From contig JAFKAC010000073.1 in assembly GCA_025766275.1 (NCBI GenBank), forward strand, positions 62,001-126,000: a DNA stretch of 64,000 nt, given 5' to 3'. This DNA is from Lactarius indigo (Eukaryota > Basidiomycota > Agaricomycetes > Russulales > Russulaceae). Under the pieces are notes generated by a model. That model had not been told where the DNA came from and searched no databases. It saw nothing but the letters and a program-made list of their open reading frames with translations. Positions 1-10,093 of the stretch are shown here, one piece after another; position 1 is the stretch's first letter, and the number at the start of each line of letters is the position of its first letter. Position numbers and translations under genes: made by a program.

Positions 1-271
1 CCTCCGAAACGAGATCACAGTCCCACCTAATATTTTCGAATAGAGTCGATCATCTGTACCATTAGAGTTTTATCATCTTATTTGCTTGAGTTCTCCGTGC
101 CATGAAACATCGACAGTGTCGCAAGGGGCATATTTTTGTGGGGCCTGTCGCTGAAGAACTGGACAGTGGCAATAGAGGACGTCTTCCTCTTCAAGATTCA
201 GGGCGGTTTCTTCCTCCTTCAAGGTTGTCTATCACAGCGTCCTCATCGAGCTCAGCTGCCTGATTTGCGGG
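1..271. other. Host flank left of the Copia element
   Basis: No gene can be supported here. The first 50 bases (CCTCCGAAACGA, then AATATTTTCGAATAG) resemble 39021-39080 closely enough to be copies of one older unit. The flank ends in the 5-bp target GCGGG, which is repeated at 7119-7123 after the Copia element, so the original locus continued from 271 directly to 7124. Short open frames run through the segment, but none stays open across the restored junction. Confidence 0.4.
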
Positions 272-814
272 TGTTGAAGCGCAGAACTAACAAGCAAGAG
301 ATAAGCTTGGAAAGCTAGAGACAGACAAGTTACTTCAGAGGTAGAAGGAACTCTGATACCATTACTACACACCTAGAGACAGACAAGTTCTATGGAACGT
401 CTTTATAAGTAAAGGTGAAAGGAGTAAGGTAGAGAAGGGAACTTACACTTCAGAGGTAGAAGGAACTCTGAAGTGTAGAGGCGAAAACAGCAGTCCTTTT
501 ATACAGGATGCTTAGCTAATAATGGTCTGTGCGCACTGGTGACCCAAACACAATACAGGTGGTCTGTGCGCCAGAGGGAGAAACGCCATTGGATGACTGA
601 GAACAATAGCTGCCTAAAGCAGACAATACCGGTATCTTAACAATAGAAAGAACAATAAGAACCATATATGGATCTAACAATAAAGATAAACAAAAGCGGT
701 CCGTATGAGTCCGGAATGTCCATAAGTCCATAAGGGACAGATACCGTATTTAGTATGTGGGCTGACTCAATCAGATCCCACGAGACATGTGACTTTAACA
801 GTCACGTCTCAACA
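272..814 (-). repeat. Copia 3' LTR
   Basis: 543 bp, TG...CA with 6-bp perfect inverted ends, identical by eye to 6576-7118. It contains internal direct repeats: the string CTTCAGAGGTAGAAGGAACT occurs twice, and CTAGAGACAGACAAGTT occurs twice. Confidence 0.95.
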
Positions 815-1163
815 TCCCTCCATGATAGAGACAGTCCACAAGAGTGGTGCAAGCATTGAGTGAAAGTGCCTTGGCAGAGCACTTTATTGCTTTACTGTAC
901 TATGAGAAATGTTTCGATTCTCTGGTTAGAAAGAATCTATGTACGCAGAAGTCCTGATAAAGGACAACTTTTTGGAGGTCTTCATGCACTGCTCTATGAG
1001 GATAATGTAGTTCTAAAGAACTACTTTTTGAAGAGCCATGAGCTGGGAGATAAGTTGGAACAGGTCCAACTTCTTCAGTTCTCTAAGAAGGGTTTTTCTT
1101 AGCTATTGAACTAGGAGTTCTGTTGCTAGTATACACAACAGTTCGACGTCCTAGGACCCATCT

Positions 1164-4100
1164 TTACACCATTCCAAGATCAGCAACCATTTTTTCAAAG
1201 GGTTCTCTGGGCAGTGACTTAGTAAGTCCATCTGCAACCATTTCCCCTGTGGGTGTACGTATCAGGTGTATGACCTTGTTTTCTACGTATTCCCTTACTA
1301 CATGGTGCTTGATTAGGATGTGTTTTGAACGTCTCCCAGTGACGGGGTTGAGAGCTAAGTCCACAGCACCCTTATTGTCACAGTGCAGAGGAATGGGGGA
1401 GGTAACCTCATACCCCAGTTCTCCAAGGAAAGTGGCATACCACTGAGCCTGATTAGAGGCGTCTGAGAGGCTCATATATTCTGCCTCAGTGGTTGACTGC
1501 GCAATTGTCTTTTGCTTTCTGGTACACCAGGAAATGGCTCCATTTGCAAGCAGGTAGACAAAACCTGAGGTGGAGTGCTTTTCTTCCTGATCTCCCCAGG
1601 AAGCGTCGCAGTAGCCATGAAGGCCTTCACCACCATTGCTATTCCCTCCAGCATAGCGTAACGAGTAGTCCTTGGTGCTATTAAGATAAGCTAGGACATA
1701 CTTGGCTAGGCGTAAATGCTGAGGTGAGGGGTTGGAAGCGAATTGGCTGAGGCGCGCAACAGCGAAGGAAATATCAGGTCTGCTTCCAATCTGCGCATAT
1801 AGCAGAGACCCAATAATCTGTTGATACTTCTTAATCTCAGAAGTAGAGGCCTGATCTGTGTACTTGATCAAGTGTGCCTCGGCGCCAGAGGGAAGAGGGG
1901 TATATACCGGATTGGAATCAGACATTCCAAAGCGTTCCACCACATCGCGGATGTAGTCTGACTGGTTGATCTCCATGGTGCGGTTGGCACGATCTCTGGT
2001 GATGTTAACACCAAGATAGGATTGGATTTCTCCCAGGTCGGTCATCTCATATCGACTAGATAGAGATGCCTTCAGATCTTTAATCTTTGATAAGGAACTT
2101 CCGAGTATAGTGATGTCATCTACATATAAGATCACGAAAAGTGTATCACCCCCCTCTTGAAGATGATACACGTATACTCCTGCATCAGAGTACGTCCGCG
2201 TGAAGCCTAGGTCAACTAGGACCCCATGGAATTGCACATTCCATGCGCGGGAAGCTTGTTTCAGGCCGTAAAGGGCCTTCTGTAACCGGCACACAAGGTG
2301 CTCGGAGCCAGCTGTGACGAAACCGACTGGTTGCTCCATATAAATTTCTTCCTCCAGTTCCCCATGAAGGAATGCCGACTTGACATCCATCTGGTGAATA
2401 TGCCAGTCTTCAAGCGTAGCCAACGCGAGAAGGAGTCGCAAGGACTCAAAGCGGGCAACTGGGGAGAAAGTTTCGTCAAAGTCCACCCCCTCTAGTTGGG
2501 TGAACCCTTTTGCCACTAGCCTAGCACGAAAGCGTCCATCTGCTTTCTTTTTGAATACCCATTTACACTTAACCACCTTCCTTCCTTCAGGAAGGGGTTC
2601 AAGCCTCCAGACATCAAGCTTGTCGAGAGCGTCCAGTTCATACTGGCACGCTTCAAGCCAATCGACAGCTTGGTCAGACTCCATAGCCTGCTTAAAAGTC
2701 TGCGGGTCCTTGTAGCCAGGAACCTCGGCAGCGTTTAGCAAGTCCATCATACCCAGTCTGCTACTCCCAGGCACAAATTCATCGTTCTCCTCTGTGTAGT
2801 AGCGAGGATTTGTGAATCGTACCCTGGTCCCACGCCTTGGGCGGGGGGGTGAAGTAACTAGCCCATTCCTCGGAGATCTAGGTGTTTCCCTAGGAGGAGA
2901 GATGTCCCTATTGAAGTTAGGGGCAGGGATTGGGGCAGTTACTACAGGCGGTCTCCCTTGCGAGCGAGTGCGAGGGCGCCTTGGGGTTGTAGGAGCAGGA
3001 GCTTGGGATGGAGGAGTGTGATATATTGTCTGGTCTGCGGGGTTTGGAGAAGTGTTGGGGGGTGTGCTAGGCTGTTGTACTGGTACTGCGGGCACCTGGA
3101 CAGGTGGTAAGACAAAAACTGGTGTCTGAGGTGCCGCAGGGGCAACAGCTGGCGTAGGCTGACTAGGCACTACAAAGAATATCTCACCGGCAACAGCAGC
3201 CCCTTTAGCAGGTTCGCCGGACACGGGAGAAGTAATAGGTTGTTTGGAGTGATTAGTCAGGTCACTCAGGGATGGGAAGGTAGCTTCGTCAAATGTAACA
3301 TCTCGTGAAGAGACGAAGCACCGGCTATGTCTATCCCAGAGTTTGTAACCCTTTGAATTGGGTTCATAGCCCACAAACACGGCTTCCTTTGATTTAGGGT
3401 CTAATTTGCGCCGGTTGTGTTCTGGTACATGATAGTAGGCTTTACAGCCAAATACTCTAAAGTAAGAGACATCTGGGACTGTACCATCCCAGAGCTCCAG
3501 CGGAGTTTTCCACTCATTGGAACGGGTGGGAGTGCGATTGTAGATGTGCACTGCAGTTTGAACTGCTTGTTCCCAAAAGCCAAGGCTAAGACCTGCATGG
3601 TGAAGCATGCTGGTGCCTTTTTCCATGATAGTGCGGTTAAACCGCTCGGCTCTCCCGTTCTGTTGTGGAGAATAAGGCATCGTAAGCATATGCTCAATCC
3701 CTTCCTCCAGAAGAATGTCTTTAAGGACATTGTTGACATACTCGCCACCACGATCTGAGTGCAGGGTTTTGATGGGCTTATTTTGTTGTTTTTCAGCCCA
3801 TGCCTTGTAGTGTAGGAAGGCACCCGTAAACTCGTCTTTGGACTTCATAGGGATGACAACTGCAGCTTTTGAGAAGTCATCTATGAAGGTGGCAAAGTAT
3901 TTGTTGCCCTGGATAGAGTTACTCTGTAGTGGGCCAACAAGGTCACTGTGCACAAGTTCAAGGGATTCTTGTGCACGCTTCTGGGAAGGAGGAAAAGGTT
4001 TGCGGGTGGACTTGCCAAGTTCACACCCATGACAGGGACCTTCTTCCTCAGGGGATTCATCTATGTTAAGTCCTTTTACGGACTTCGGAGCATATCTTTG

Positions 4101-5567
4101 GAGCGCTTCTTTGGACATATGTCCCATGCGCTGATGCCAGACATCAAGGCTAGCAGATGCAGTTGCTTGGGCATTTACTTTATGGTGCCCATCAAGCCAA
4201 TATAGGCCTGAAGCCTTGTGTCCTTCCGCAATGGTTTTCCCATCATACCTTATAGCAAAGGTAGTGGCATCAAAACTTACTATGGCCCCCTTAGCTGTTA
4301 GGGCAGGGGTGGACAGTATACGCGAATGCGTATTAGGTAGGTGCAGCACATTGGAGATTTTTAGGTCATACCCAAAGTTGGTATGGATTGTTACTGTTCC
4401 AGTACCAACACTCCTTAGCAAGGAGTTATCTCCTAGAAGTACTTCAACACCTTTGTGAGGGGTGTAGGTGTCGTAGTCTTCTATGTGAGGGGTAAAGTGT
4501 GCTGACGCCCCACTGTCCATCATCCATTTTGATGCAATCTGGGCACTATGTGTACCCATCGTGTAAAGGGAAACCTGAGGTACTTCATGTACCTCCTCTA
4601 TTTTGCCAGAGCCATTGACTATAGTAAATAGTCGACTCTTTGGTACAGGTATGCTATTTAACCTGTTTGCCGGAAGTGAGTCCGGCACCTCTACTGTGGT
4701 ATTCTGGGCGGCCTTCGCCCGCTGTCCTGCCTTCCCCTTCTTTGCATTCTCCTGGTCCCGTTTAAGTTTGTAACATTCTGGCTTTTTATGGCCAGGTTTT
4801 TTGCAGTAGTGGCAGATTATGTCCGAAGACACAGAGCTGCCTGATGGCCGCGCCTCATGAGCGTGAGGGGCCGAAGATTTCTTGACGGGGGCGACCTTAT
4901 TGTAGGACGCCACGGGACCAGCGAGACGGGATTCCTCATTGATGAACCTGTTGATGAGGTCCTGAGGTTGGAGGTTAGAAGGGGGGCCAGAGGCCAGGAT
5001 GGTACCAGCTATGGTGCTGTAAGATGGGGGGAGCGCGTCTAAAAGAATGAAGGACATTTGCATGTCCGAGACGGGCATTCCCTGCTCCACCAGGGTGTTC
5101 CTCAGGTCCAGCATTTTTTGGAGCTGAGGCAGGAAGGGGCTACCTTCCTGAAGCTTGGTATTTGCCAGGCCCACCCAAATATTGAAGGTGGCCATAGAGC
5201 CAACCTGACCATAAAGGTTCTCCAACTCCACAAACTTGTCATGGACCGTTGGGAAGATGTGGGAGGAGTGAATACCAGATAGTACCTCCGTTGTCACTGA
5301 TAAAAATAGGAGGCCAGTAATGACCTCTTCTTGTTTTGCCCAAAGGGCAAGGATGGCGAGTCCTTCATCTGTGGGGCCAGTGGGCCCCACAGCACCTGCT
5401 GCAAGGGGGGGATGTTGGGGCACAGAGGCAGGAGCACCGTGTGTAAGGTGCCTGCTGCACCCATTCATCAACATGAGGGAGGTGAAGGTGGCAGACCAAG
5501 TCTGCCAGTTGGTGCCATCCAACTTGGCGAGGGTGACGGACGGAGGGAAGACGAGATGGAAAGACAT
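1164..5567 (-). CDS. Copia gag-pol polyprotein, intact
   Basis: A single 1467-residue frame starting at an ATG and reading MSFHLVFPPSV. Order of domains: UBN2-like gag region; CCHC zinc knuckle at about 252-265 (CHYCKKPGHKKPEC); aspartic protease with DSGA at 351; integrase HHCC region near 478-515 (WHQRMGH, then CHGC); integrase core with HSDRGGEY near 603 and PYSPQQNGRAER; a proline-rich linker at about 790-910; reverse transcriptase with YVDD at 1148-1151; RNase H with CDASW near 1320, EAEY at 1361 and HCDNKGA near 1395. Integrase before RT is the Ty1/Copia order. No stop or frameshift interrupts it and the key residues are present, so it is probably functional. Gag and Pol share one frame, with no frameshift signal needed; proteolysis would release the parts. 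Confidence 0.96.
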   Translation of the reverse strand: MSFHLVFPPSVTLAKLDGTNWQTWSATFTSLMLMNGCSRHLTHGAPASVPQHPPLAAGAVGPTGPTDEGLAILALWAKQEEVITGLLFLSVTTEVLSGIHSSHIFPTVHDKFVELENLYGQVGSMATFNIWVGLANTKLQEGSPFLPQLQKMLDLRNTLVEQGMPVSDMQMSFILLDALPPSYSTIAGTILASGPPSNLQPQDLINRFINEESRLAGPVASYNKVAPVKKSSAPHAHEARPSGSSVSSDIICHYCKKPGHKKPECYKLKRDQENAKKGKAGQRAKAAQNTTVEVPDSLPANRLNSIPVPKSRLFTIVNGSGKIEEVHEVPQVSLYTMGTHSAQIASKWMMDSGASAHFTPHIEDYDTYTPHKGVEVLLGDNSLLRSVGTGTVTIHTNFGYDLKISNVLHLPNTHSRILSTPALTAKGAIVSFDATTFAIRYDGKTIAEGHKASGLYWLDGHHKVNAQATASASLDVWHQRMGHMSKEALQRYAPKSVKGLNIDESPEEEGPCHGCELGKSTRKPFPPSQKRAQESLELVHSDLVGPLQSNSIQGNKYFATFIDDFSKAAVVIPMKSKDEFTGAFLHYKAWAEKQQNKPIKTLHSDRGGEYVNNVLKDILLEEGIEHMLTMPYSPQQNGRAERFNRTIMEKGTSMLHHAGLSLGFWEQAVQTAVHIYNRTPTRSNEWKTPLELWDGTVPDVSYFRVFGCKAYYHVPEHNRRKLDPKSKEAVFVGYEPNSKGYKLWDRHSRCFVSSRDVTFDEATFPSLSDLTNHSKQPITSPVSGEPAKGAAVAGEIFFVVPSQPTPAVAPAAPQTPVFVLPPVQVPAVPVQQPSTPPNTSPNPADQTIYHTPPSQAPAPTTPRRPRTRSQGRPPVVTAPIPAPNFNRDISPPRETPRSPRNGLVTSPPRPRRGTRVRFTNPRYYTEENDEFVPGSSRLGMMDLLNAAEVPGYKDPQTFKQAMESDQAVDWLEACQYELDALDKLDVWRLEPLPEGRKVVKCKWVFKKKADGRFRARLVAKGFTQLEGVDFDETFSPVARFESLRLLLALATLEDWHIHQMDVKSAFLHGELEEEIYMEQPVGFVTAGSEHLVCRLQKALYGLKQASRAWNVQFHGVLVDLGFTRTYSDAGVYVYHLQEGGDTLFVILYVDDITILGSSLSKIKDLKASLSSRYEMTDLGEIQSYLGVNITRDRANRTMEINQSDYIRDVVERFGMSDSNPVYTPLPSGAEAHLIKYTDQASTSEIKKYQQIIGSLLYAQIGSRPDISFAVARLSQFASNPSPQHLRLAKYVLAYLNSTKDYSLRYAGGNSNGGEGLHGYCDASWGDQEEKHSTSGFVYLLANGAISWCTRKQKTIAQSTTEAEYMSLSDASNQAQWYATFLGELGYEVTSPIPLHCDNKGAVDLALNPVTGRRSKHILIKHHVVREYVENKVIHLIRTPTGEMVADGLTKSLPREPFEKMVADLGMV

Positions 5568-6556
5568 TGAGATGTTTGTAAATCTGGTTCCGAGGAGCAG
5601 TCAGAACCAGCTCAGATCTTGGTAGAGAAGGTAATGGTCCAGCCATAGGAGCGCTATACTCCATAACACATATGGTGTCATGCCTCAAGTATGTGCGACT
5701 TGGGTATAATTAAATAGTGGAATCATTGTACTGATGGCTGCCTTATACTAAGATCCACAAAGCCCAAATGTTACTATGGGTAATAGTCATGCAACAGCTT
5801 TGTTGGCTTCGACGGAATAGGAGCTTTTGGTCCGGCGAAGGACTACTAAGTCTCTGTATCCCTCAGCCTTACAGCCTTGATGCTGGGGCTACTAAGGATC
5901 TATAGTAAAGGGTAGTACCCTAGAGAGGAGCCAACAGCAAGTTCAAGAGACAGTGATAGGGATCAACTCCCATAACAACTGAATCTTCCGTCTGTGGAGT
6001 CTCTAGAACAGACCATTAAGGGTCTTGGTACTAAGCAACTAGACTAGTGATACATGCTATGCAGCGAATCCTGCACAAAGGGAGCGAATACTTCTCCTAG
6101 CAGAGGTCTAGTCATAGCTACTATGTATAGTACTAAAGTAGCGTCTCCTAGTTGTATCAGAGGGAAGGACTTCTGGGTTTGACTATTAACCAGGCCTTCA
6201 CACCCCTTAAAGTGACCCAGGTATTAACCGAGTATCACCCAACCATTAGAGAGGCCTATAGCCGCAAGGGTCTTCCCCTATTGGCCTATGAAAGCACTTC
6301 CGGACGAAAACCGGGTAAAGAAAATATAGTAGTGCGCACAGAGGAATTTGAGGTTATGTAAAACCTCTCATGAGAACCTCCTTAGGAGGCTAGCCAAAAT
6401 GGCACATGACCGAAGTCATGGTGGACAAGAAAGAAGGGGATGTGTCGAAAGAGGATAGAGGATGCTCACTGGAGGTGTAGGTGACGACAAAGGATATGTG
6501 GTCGGCTGAGTGAGCAGGTGACACAAGTAGATCTGATAAGAGCAAGTTAGTTATTA
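5568..6556 (-). other. Copia 5' leader
   Basis: About 1 kb between primer site and gag-pol start, with no supported coding frame. It has several ATG triplets on the coding strand (for example within 5640-5690), so unlike the Gypsy elements in this window its leader is not AUG-depleted. Confidence 0.6.
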
Positions 6557-6575
6557 GGCGTCAGGGCCCATAACC
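6557..6575 (-). promoter_or_regulatory. Primer-binding site, half-tRNA-iMet type
   Basis: Immediately inside the 5' LTR the minus strand reads GGTTATGGGCCCTGACGCC. Its complement matches the anticodon stem-loop of eukaryotic initiator tRNA-Met (GGGCYCAUAACC core, CAU anticodon) rather than the tRNA 3' end. Priming from the cleaved 5' half of initiator tRNA-Met is known for Drosophila copia and yeast Ty5. The tRNA match is from memory of the conserved loop. Confidence 0.75.
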
Positions 6576-7118
6576 TGTTGAAGCGCAGAACTAACAAGCA
6601 AGAGATAAGCTTGGAAAGCTAGAGACAGACAAGTTACTTCAGAGGTAGAAGGAACTCTGATACCATTACTACACACCTAGAGACAGACAAGTTCTATGGA
6701 ACGTCTTTATAAGTAAAGGTGAAAGGAGTAAGGTAGAGAAGGGAACTTACACTTCAGAGGTAGAAGGAACTCTGAAGTGTAGAGGCGAAAACAGCAGTCC
6801 TTTTATACAGGATGCTTAGCTAATAATGGTCTGTGCGCACTGGTGACCCAAACACAATACAGGTGGTCTGTGCGCCAGAGGGAGAAACGCCATTGGATGA
6901 CTGAGAACAATAGCTGCCTAAAGCAGACAATACCGGTATCTTAACAATAGAAAGAACAATAAGAACCATATATGGATCTAACAATAAAGATAAACAAAAG
7001 CGGTCCGTATGAGTCCGGAATGTCCATAAGTCCATAAGGGACAGATACCGTATTTAGTATGTGGGCTGACTCAATCAGATCCCACGAGACATGTGACTTT
7101 AACAGTCACGTCTCAACA
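6576..7118 (-). repeat. Copia 5' LTR
   Basis: Identical by eye to 272-814 and at a constant offset of 6304 bp. Followed by the target duplication GCGGG. Confidence 0.95.
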
Positions 7119-7123
7119 GCGGG

Positions 7124-7295
7124 CTTGGCGGGCGCAGCGATCAAGGCAGCGATGTCCAAGGCACCAGAAAACGAGATAGGGCCAAGGCTAGACATTGAAA
7201 GTAACACTAAACTCTGTCTGGAGGCAGTTGCAGGACACGAAGGGTCAGATTGTCCGTCCAGTTCTAACCCACAACAGAAGGACAAAAACGACGCG
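7124..7295 (+). other. Host sequence between two transposons
   Basis: 172 bp of non-transposon sequence with an open frame (AAIKAAMSKAPENE...) that stays open when joined across the excised CACTA element to 22421-22498 (GCG, then LLPGRPKSGHVF...). This may be an exon of a host gene broken by the CACTA element, with the Copia insertion 5' of it. No family is recognised, and the frame cannot be extended left of the Copia element. Confidence 0.3.
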
Positions 7296-7874
7296 CACTG
7301 ACAGCATGATTCTGTCTTTACAAGAAAAGATTGTAAAAAAGTGATGACTAATACTTAAAGATTTTATAAAATCTGTACTCGGAAAATTATGGTAAATGGA
7401 CTTTAAGTCCATTCAGGGATTATCAGATGAGAAAAACTGTGAAAAGACTTAACAATTACATATGCAAAAAACATATAGCTTATGTCACAATTGTCCTCAA
7501 GAAAAGCTGTGGCATGAATTTAAAGTCTTTCCACAATTTCTCAAAAACAGAAAATCCCTGAAAAGACATAAAGTCCATACCTGTCACACCTGTCACGCAT
7601 TTTTTCACAGTCCATTCTGTGGCCACATTCAGAAAAGATTTAACGTTTTTTCATTGAAAAATAACTTAACAATTTCTGCTACACAAGACTCCATGGAAAA
7701 ATTTAAAAGTTATCACAAAATCAGTAAGCCAGGTTACCTGAAACTCACATAATATATTATTTAGGGAAACTATTTATAGATAATATATTCAATAAGTGTC
7801 AGAATTGGAGACTAACAGTGTCAGAGAGTTGGAGTGTCAGAGTGTCAGAGAGTTGGAAAGTCAGATTGTCAGAG
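7296..7874 (+). repeat. CACTA left terminal inverted repeat
   Basis: Matches 21839-22417 in reverse complement at a constant coordinate sum of 29713. I saw a single mismatch, near 7322 (A versus C). The outer 500 bp is AT-rich unique sequence; the inner 80 bp is the first 8-bp repeat units. An open frame at 7462-7752 is identical in the other repeat only because the DNA is. Confidence 0.88.
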
Positions 7875-9386
7875 TGTTGGAGAGTCAGAGTGTCAGAGTG
7901 TCAGAGTGTCGGAGAGTCAGAGTGTCAGAGTGTCGGAGAGTCAGAGAGTCAGAGTGTCGGAGAGTCAGAGAGTCAGACAGTCAGAGAGTCAGAGTGTCAG
8001 AGAGTCGGAGTGTCAGAGAGTCAGAGAGTCGTAGAGTCAGAGAGTCAGAGAGTTGGAGAGTCAGAGAGTCAGAGAGTCAGAGAGTCAGAGAGTTGGAGAG
8101 TCAGAGAGTCAGAGAGTCAGAGAGTCAGAGAGTTGGAGAGTCAGAGAGTTGGAGAGTCAGAGCGTCAGAGTGTCGGAGAGTCAGACAGTAAGACAGTCAG
8201 AGTGTCTGAGTGTCAGACAGTCAGACAGTCAGACAGTCAGAGAGTCAGAGAGTCAGAGAGTCAGAGAGTCAGAGAGTCAGAGAGTCAGAGAGTCAGAGAG
8301 TCGGAGAGTCAGAGAGTTGGAGAGTCAGAGTGTCAGAGTGTCGGAGAGTCAGACAGTAAGACAGTCAGAGTGTCTGAGTGTCAGACAGTCAGACAGTCAG
8401 AGTGTCAGAGTGTCAGACAGTCGGAGTGTCAGACAGTCAGAGAGTCGTAGAGTCAGACAGTCAGAGAGTTGGAGAGTCAGAGAGTCGGAGAGTCAGAGAG
8501 TTGGAGAGTCAGACAGTCAGACAGTCAGACAGTCGGAGAGTCAGAGAGTCAGAGAGTCAGAGAGTTGGAGAGTCAGAGAGTCGGAGAGTCAGAGAGTTGG
8601 AGAGTCAGAGCGTCAGAGTGTTGGAGAGTCAGACAGTAAGACAGTCAGAGTGTCAGAGTGTCAGACAGTCAGACAGTCAGAGTGTCAGAGTGTCAGACAG
8701 TCGGAGTGTCAGAGAGTCAGAGAGTCATAGAGTCAGAGAGTCAGAGAGTTGGAGAGTCAGACAGTCAGAGAGTCAGAGAGTCAGAGAGTCAGACAGTTGG
8801 AGAGTTAGACAGTCGGAGAGTCAGACAGTCGGAGAGTCAGAGAGTTGGAGAGTCAGAGCATCAGAGTGTTGGAGAGTCAGACAGTCAGACAGTCAGAGTG
8901 TCAGAGTGTCAGACAGTCGGAGTGTCAGAGAGTCAGAGAGTCATAGAGTCAGAGAGTCAGAGAGTTAGAGAGTTAGAGAGTTGGAGAGTCAGAGAGTCAG
9001 AGAGTTAGAGAGTCGGAGAGTCAGACAGTCAGACAGTCAGACAGTCAGACAATCAGAGAGTCAGAGAGTCGGAGTGTCAGAGAGTCAGAGAGTCAGAGAG
9101 TCGGAGAGTCAGAGAGTCGAAGAGTCAGAGAGTCGAAGAGTCAGAGAGTCAGAGAGTCGTAGAGTCAGAGAGTCAGAGAGTTGGAGAGTCAGAGAGTCGG
9201 AGAGTCAGACAGTCAGACAATCAGAGAGTCAGAGAGTCGGAGAGTCAGAGAGTCAGAGAGTCAGAGAGTTGGAGAGTCAGAGCGTCAGAGTGTCGGAGAG
9301 TCAGACAGTAAGACAGTCAGAGTGTCTGAGTGTCAGACAGTCAGACAGTCAGAGTGTCAGAGTGTCAGACAGTCGGAGTGTCAGAG
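7797..9386 (+). repeat. 8-bp subterminal array, left part
   Basis: About 200 units of GTCAGAGA with variants GTCAGACA, GTCAGAGT, GTCGGAGA and GTTGGAGA. Blocks of roughly 80 bp rich in GTCAGACA/GTAAGACA/GTGTCTGA recur (near 8180, 8350, 8632 and 9300), so there is a higher-order period. The unit has no stop in any forward frame, giving long artefactual Arg/Glu/Ser frames. Interrupted by Gypsy G1 at 9387 and continued at 19231. Confidence 0.95.
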
Positions 9387-10082
9387 TGTGGTGAACTCAC
9401 TGTCACTCGACAGCGAGGGATACGGTTGAAGACGACGGCGGGCGAGGTAGAGACGGAGAGAGCGTCGAAGGGGGCGAAGAGGAGGCGTCTTGGCTCAAAG
9501 AAGATAGTGGCGCACACAAGGTGGGCCACTCGAAGGAGCTGAGAGGCAAGAGAGGAAGATGTCACAAGTGGACAGTCTGAGGGACTGTCCGATAGATTGC
9601 GCTGGCTTATATACTACAGGGGATGGTCTGTGCGTAGGTTTAGGGCAGGCTTAGGGCCTGTCCACGAGTGCTGCGCAATACTGTGGATTGGAACATTCCA
9701 GAGGCGAGTTATTAATACTGTCCAATCAGAATAAAGGATAAGCATGGTACGACTGCGCCGCAGTTGATGACGCCATATTGTGCCATAGTGGCGTGATTCC
9801 GCAGTAACTGCGGAACCTGTGATTAGAACACGTGTTCCTTGTGACTTGGTTGATTATCTTTGTTGATTGATAAACGATCAACCGTTGGTTGATATGCGTG
9901 CACCAGCACATGTGACTTTGGAAAGACAGGGTAATCACGTGACACATCATGTGACTGTCGGAGAGCGAAATTCAAACTCCGATTTCGGATTTCTCCTTTA
10001 GGAAGTTGATGACATAAGCCCGGTCTGATCCGGACCGGTCCTAAGCGCCTTGAGTCACGACCAGGTTTATAGGTTCGTGACA
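9387..10082 (-). repeat. G1 3' LTR
   Basis: 696 bp. Preceded on the minus strand by a polypurine tract (AAAAAGGGGA, at about 10086-10097) that overlaps the pol stop codon. Differs from the 5' LTR by seven substitutions. Confidence 0.93.
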
Positions 10083-10093
10083 GTATCCCCTTT

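Larger units (their letters stand above)
272..7118 (-). mobile_element. Intact Ty1/Copia LTR retrotransposon
   Basis: A complete 6847-bp element bounded by two 543-bp LTRs (272-814 and 6576-7118) that begin TGTTGA and end TCAACA. It is flanked by the 5-bp target duplication GCGGG (267-271 and 7119-7123). One uninterrupted gag-pol frame lies between the LTRs on the minus strand, so 6576-7118 is the 5' LTR. A half-tRNA-type primer site abuts the 5' LTR, and a short purine tract (minus-strand ATGGAGGGA, at 815-823) abuts the 3' LTR. I saw no difference between the LTRs, which indicates a very recent insertion. 815-1163 is 3' untranslated sequence with no supported gene. Confidence 0.95.

Noticed and set aside
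516..731. 71-codon frame in both Copia LTRs
   Set aside because: LTRs are identical, so the duplicate frame carries no independent evidence; it overlaps LTR regulatory sequence and has no known domain.
6152..6361. 69-codon plus-strand frame in the Copia leader
   Set aside because: It is antisense to the element, short and without recognisable domains.
7462..7752. 96-codon frame with Cys/His pairs, identical at 21961-22251 (minus)
   Set aside because: It lies in the terminal inverted repeat, so identity is expected from the DNA. It is short, AT-rich and has no recognisable domain.
7797..9386. Regular short repeats resembling a CRISPR array
   Set aside because: There are no unique spacers; it is a continuous 8-bp tandem repeat in a eukaryotic transposon.
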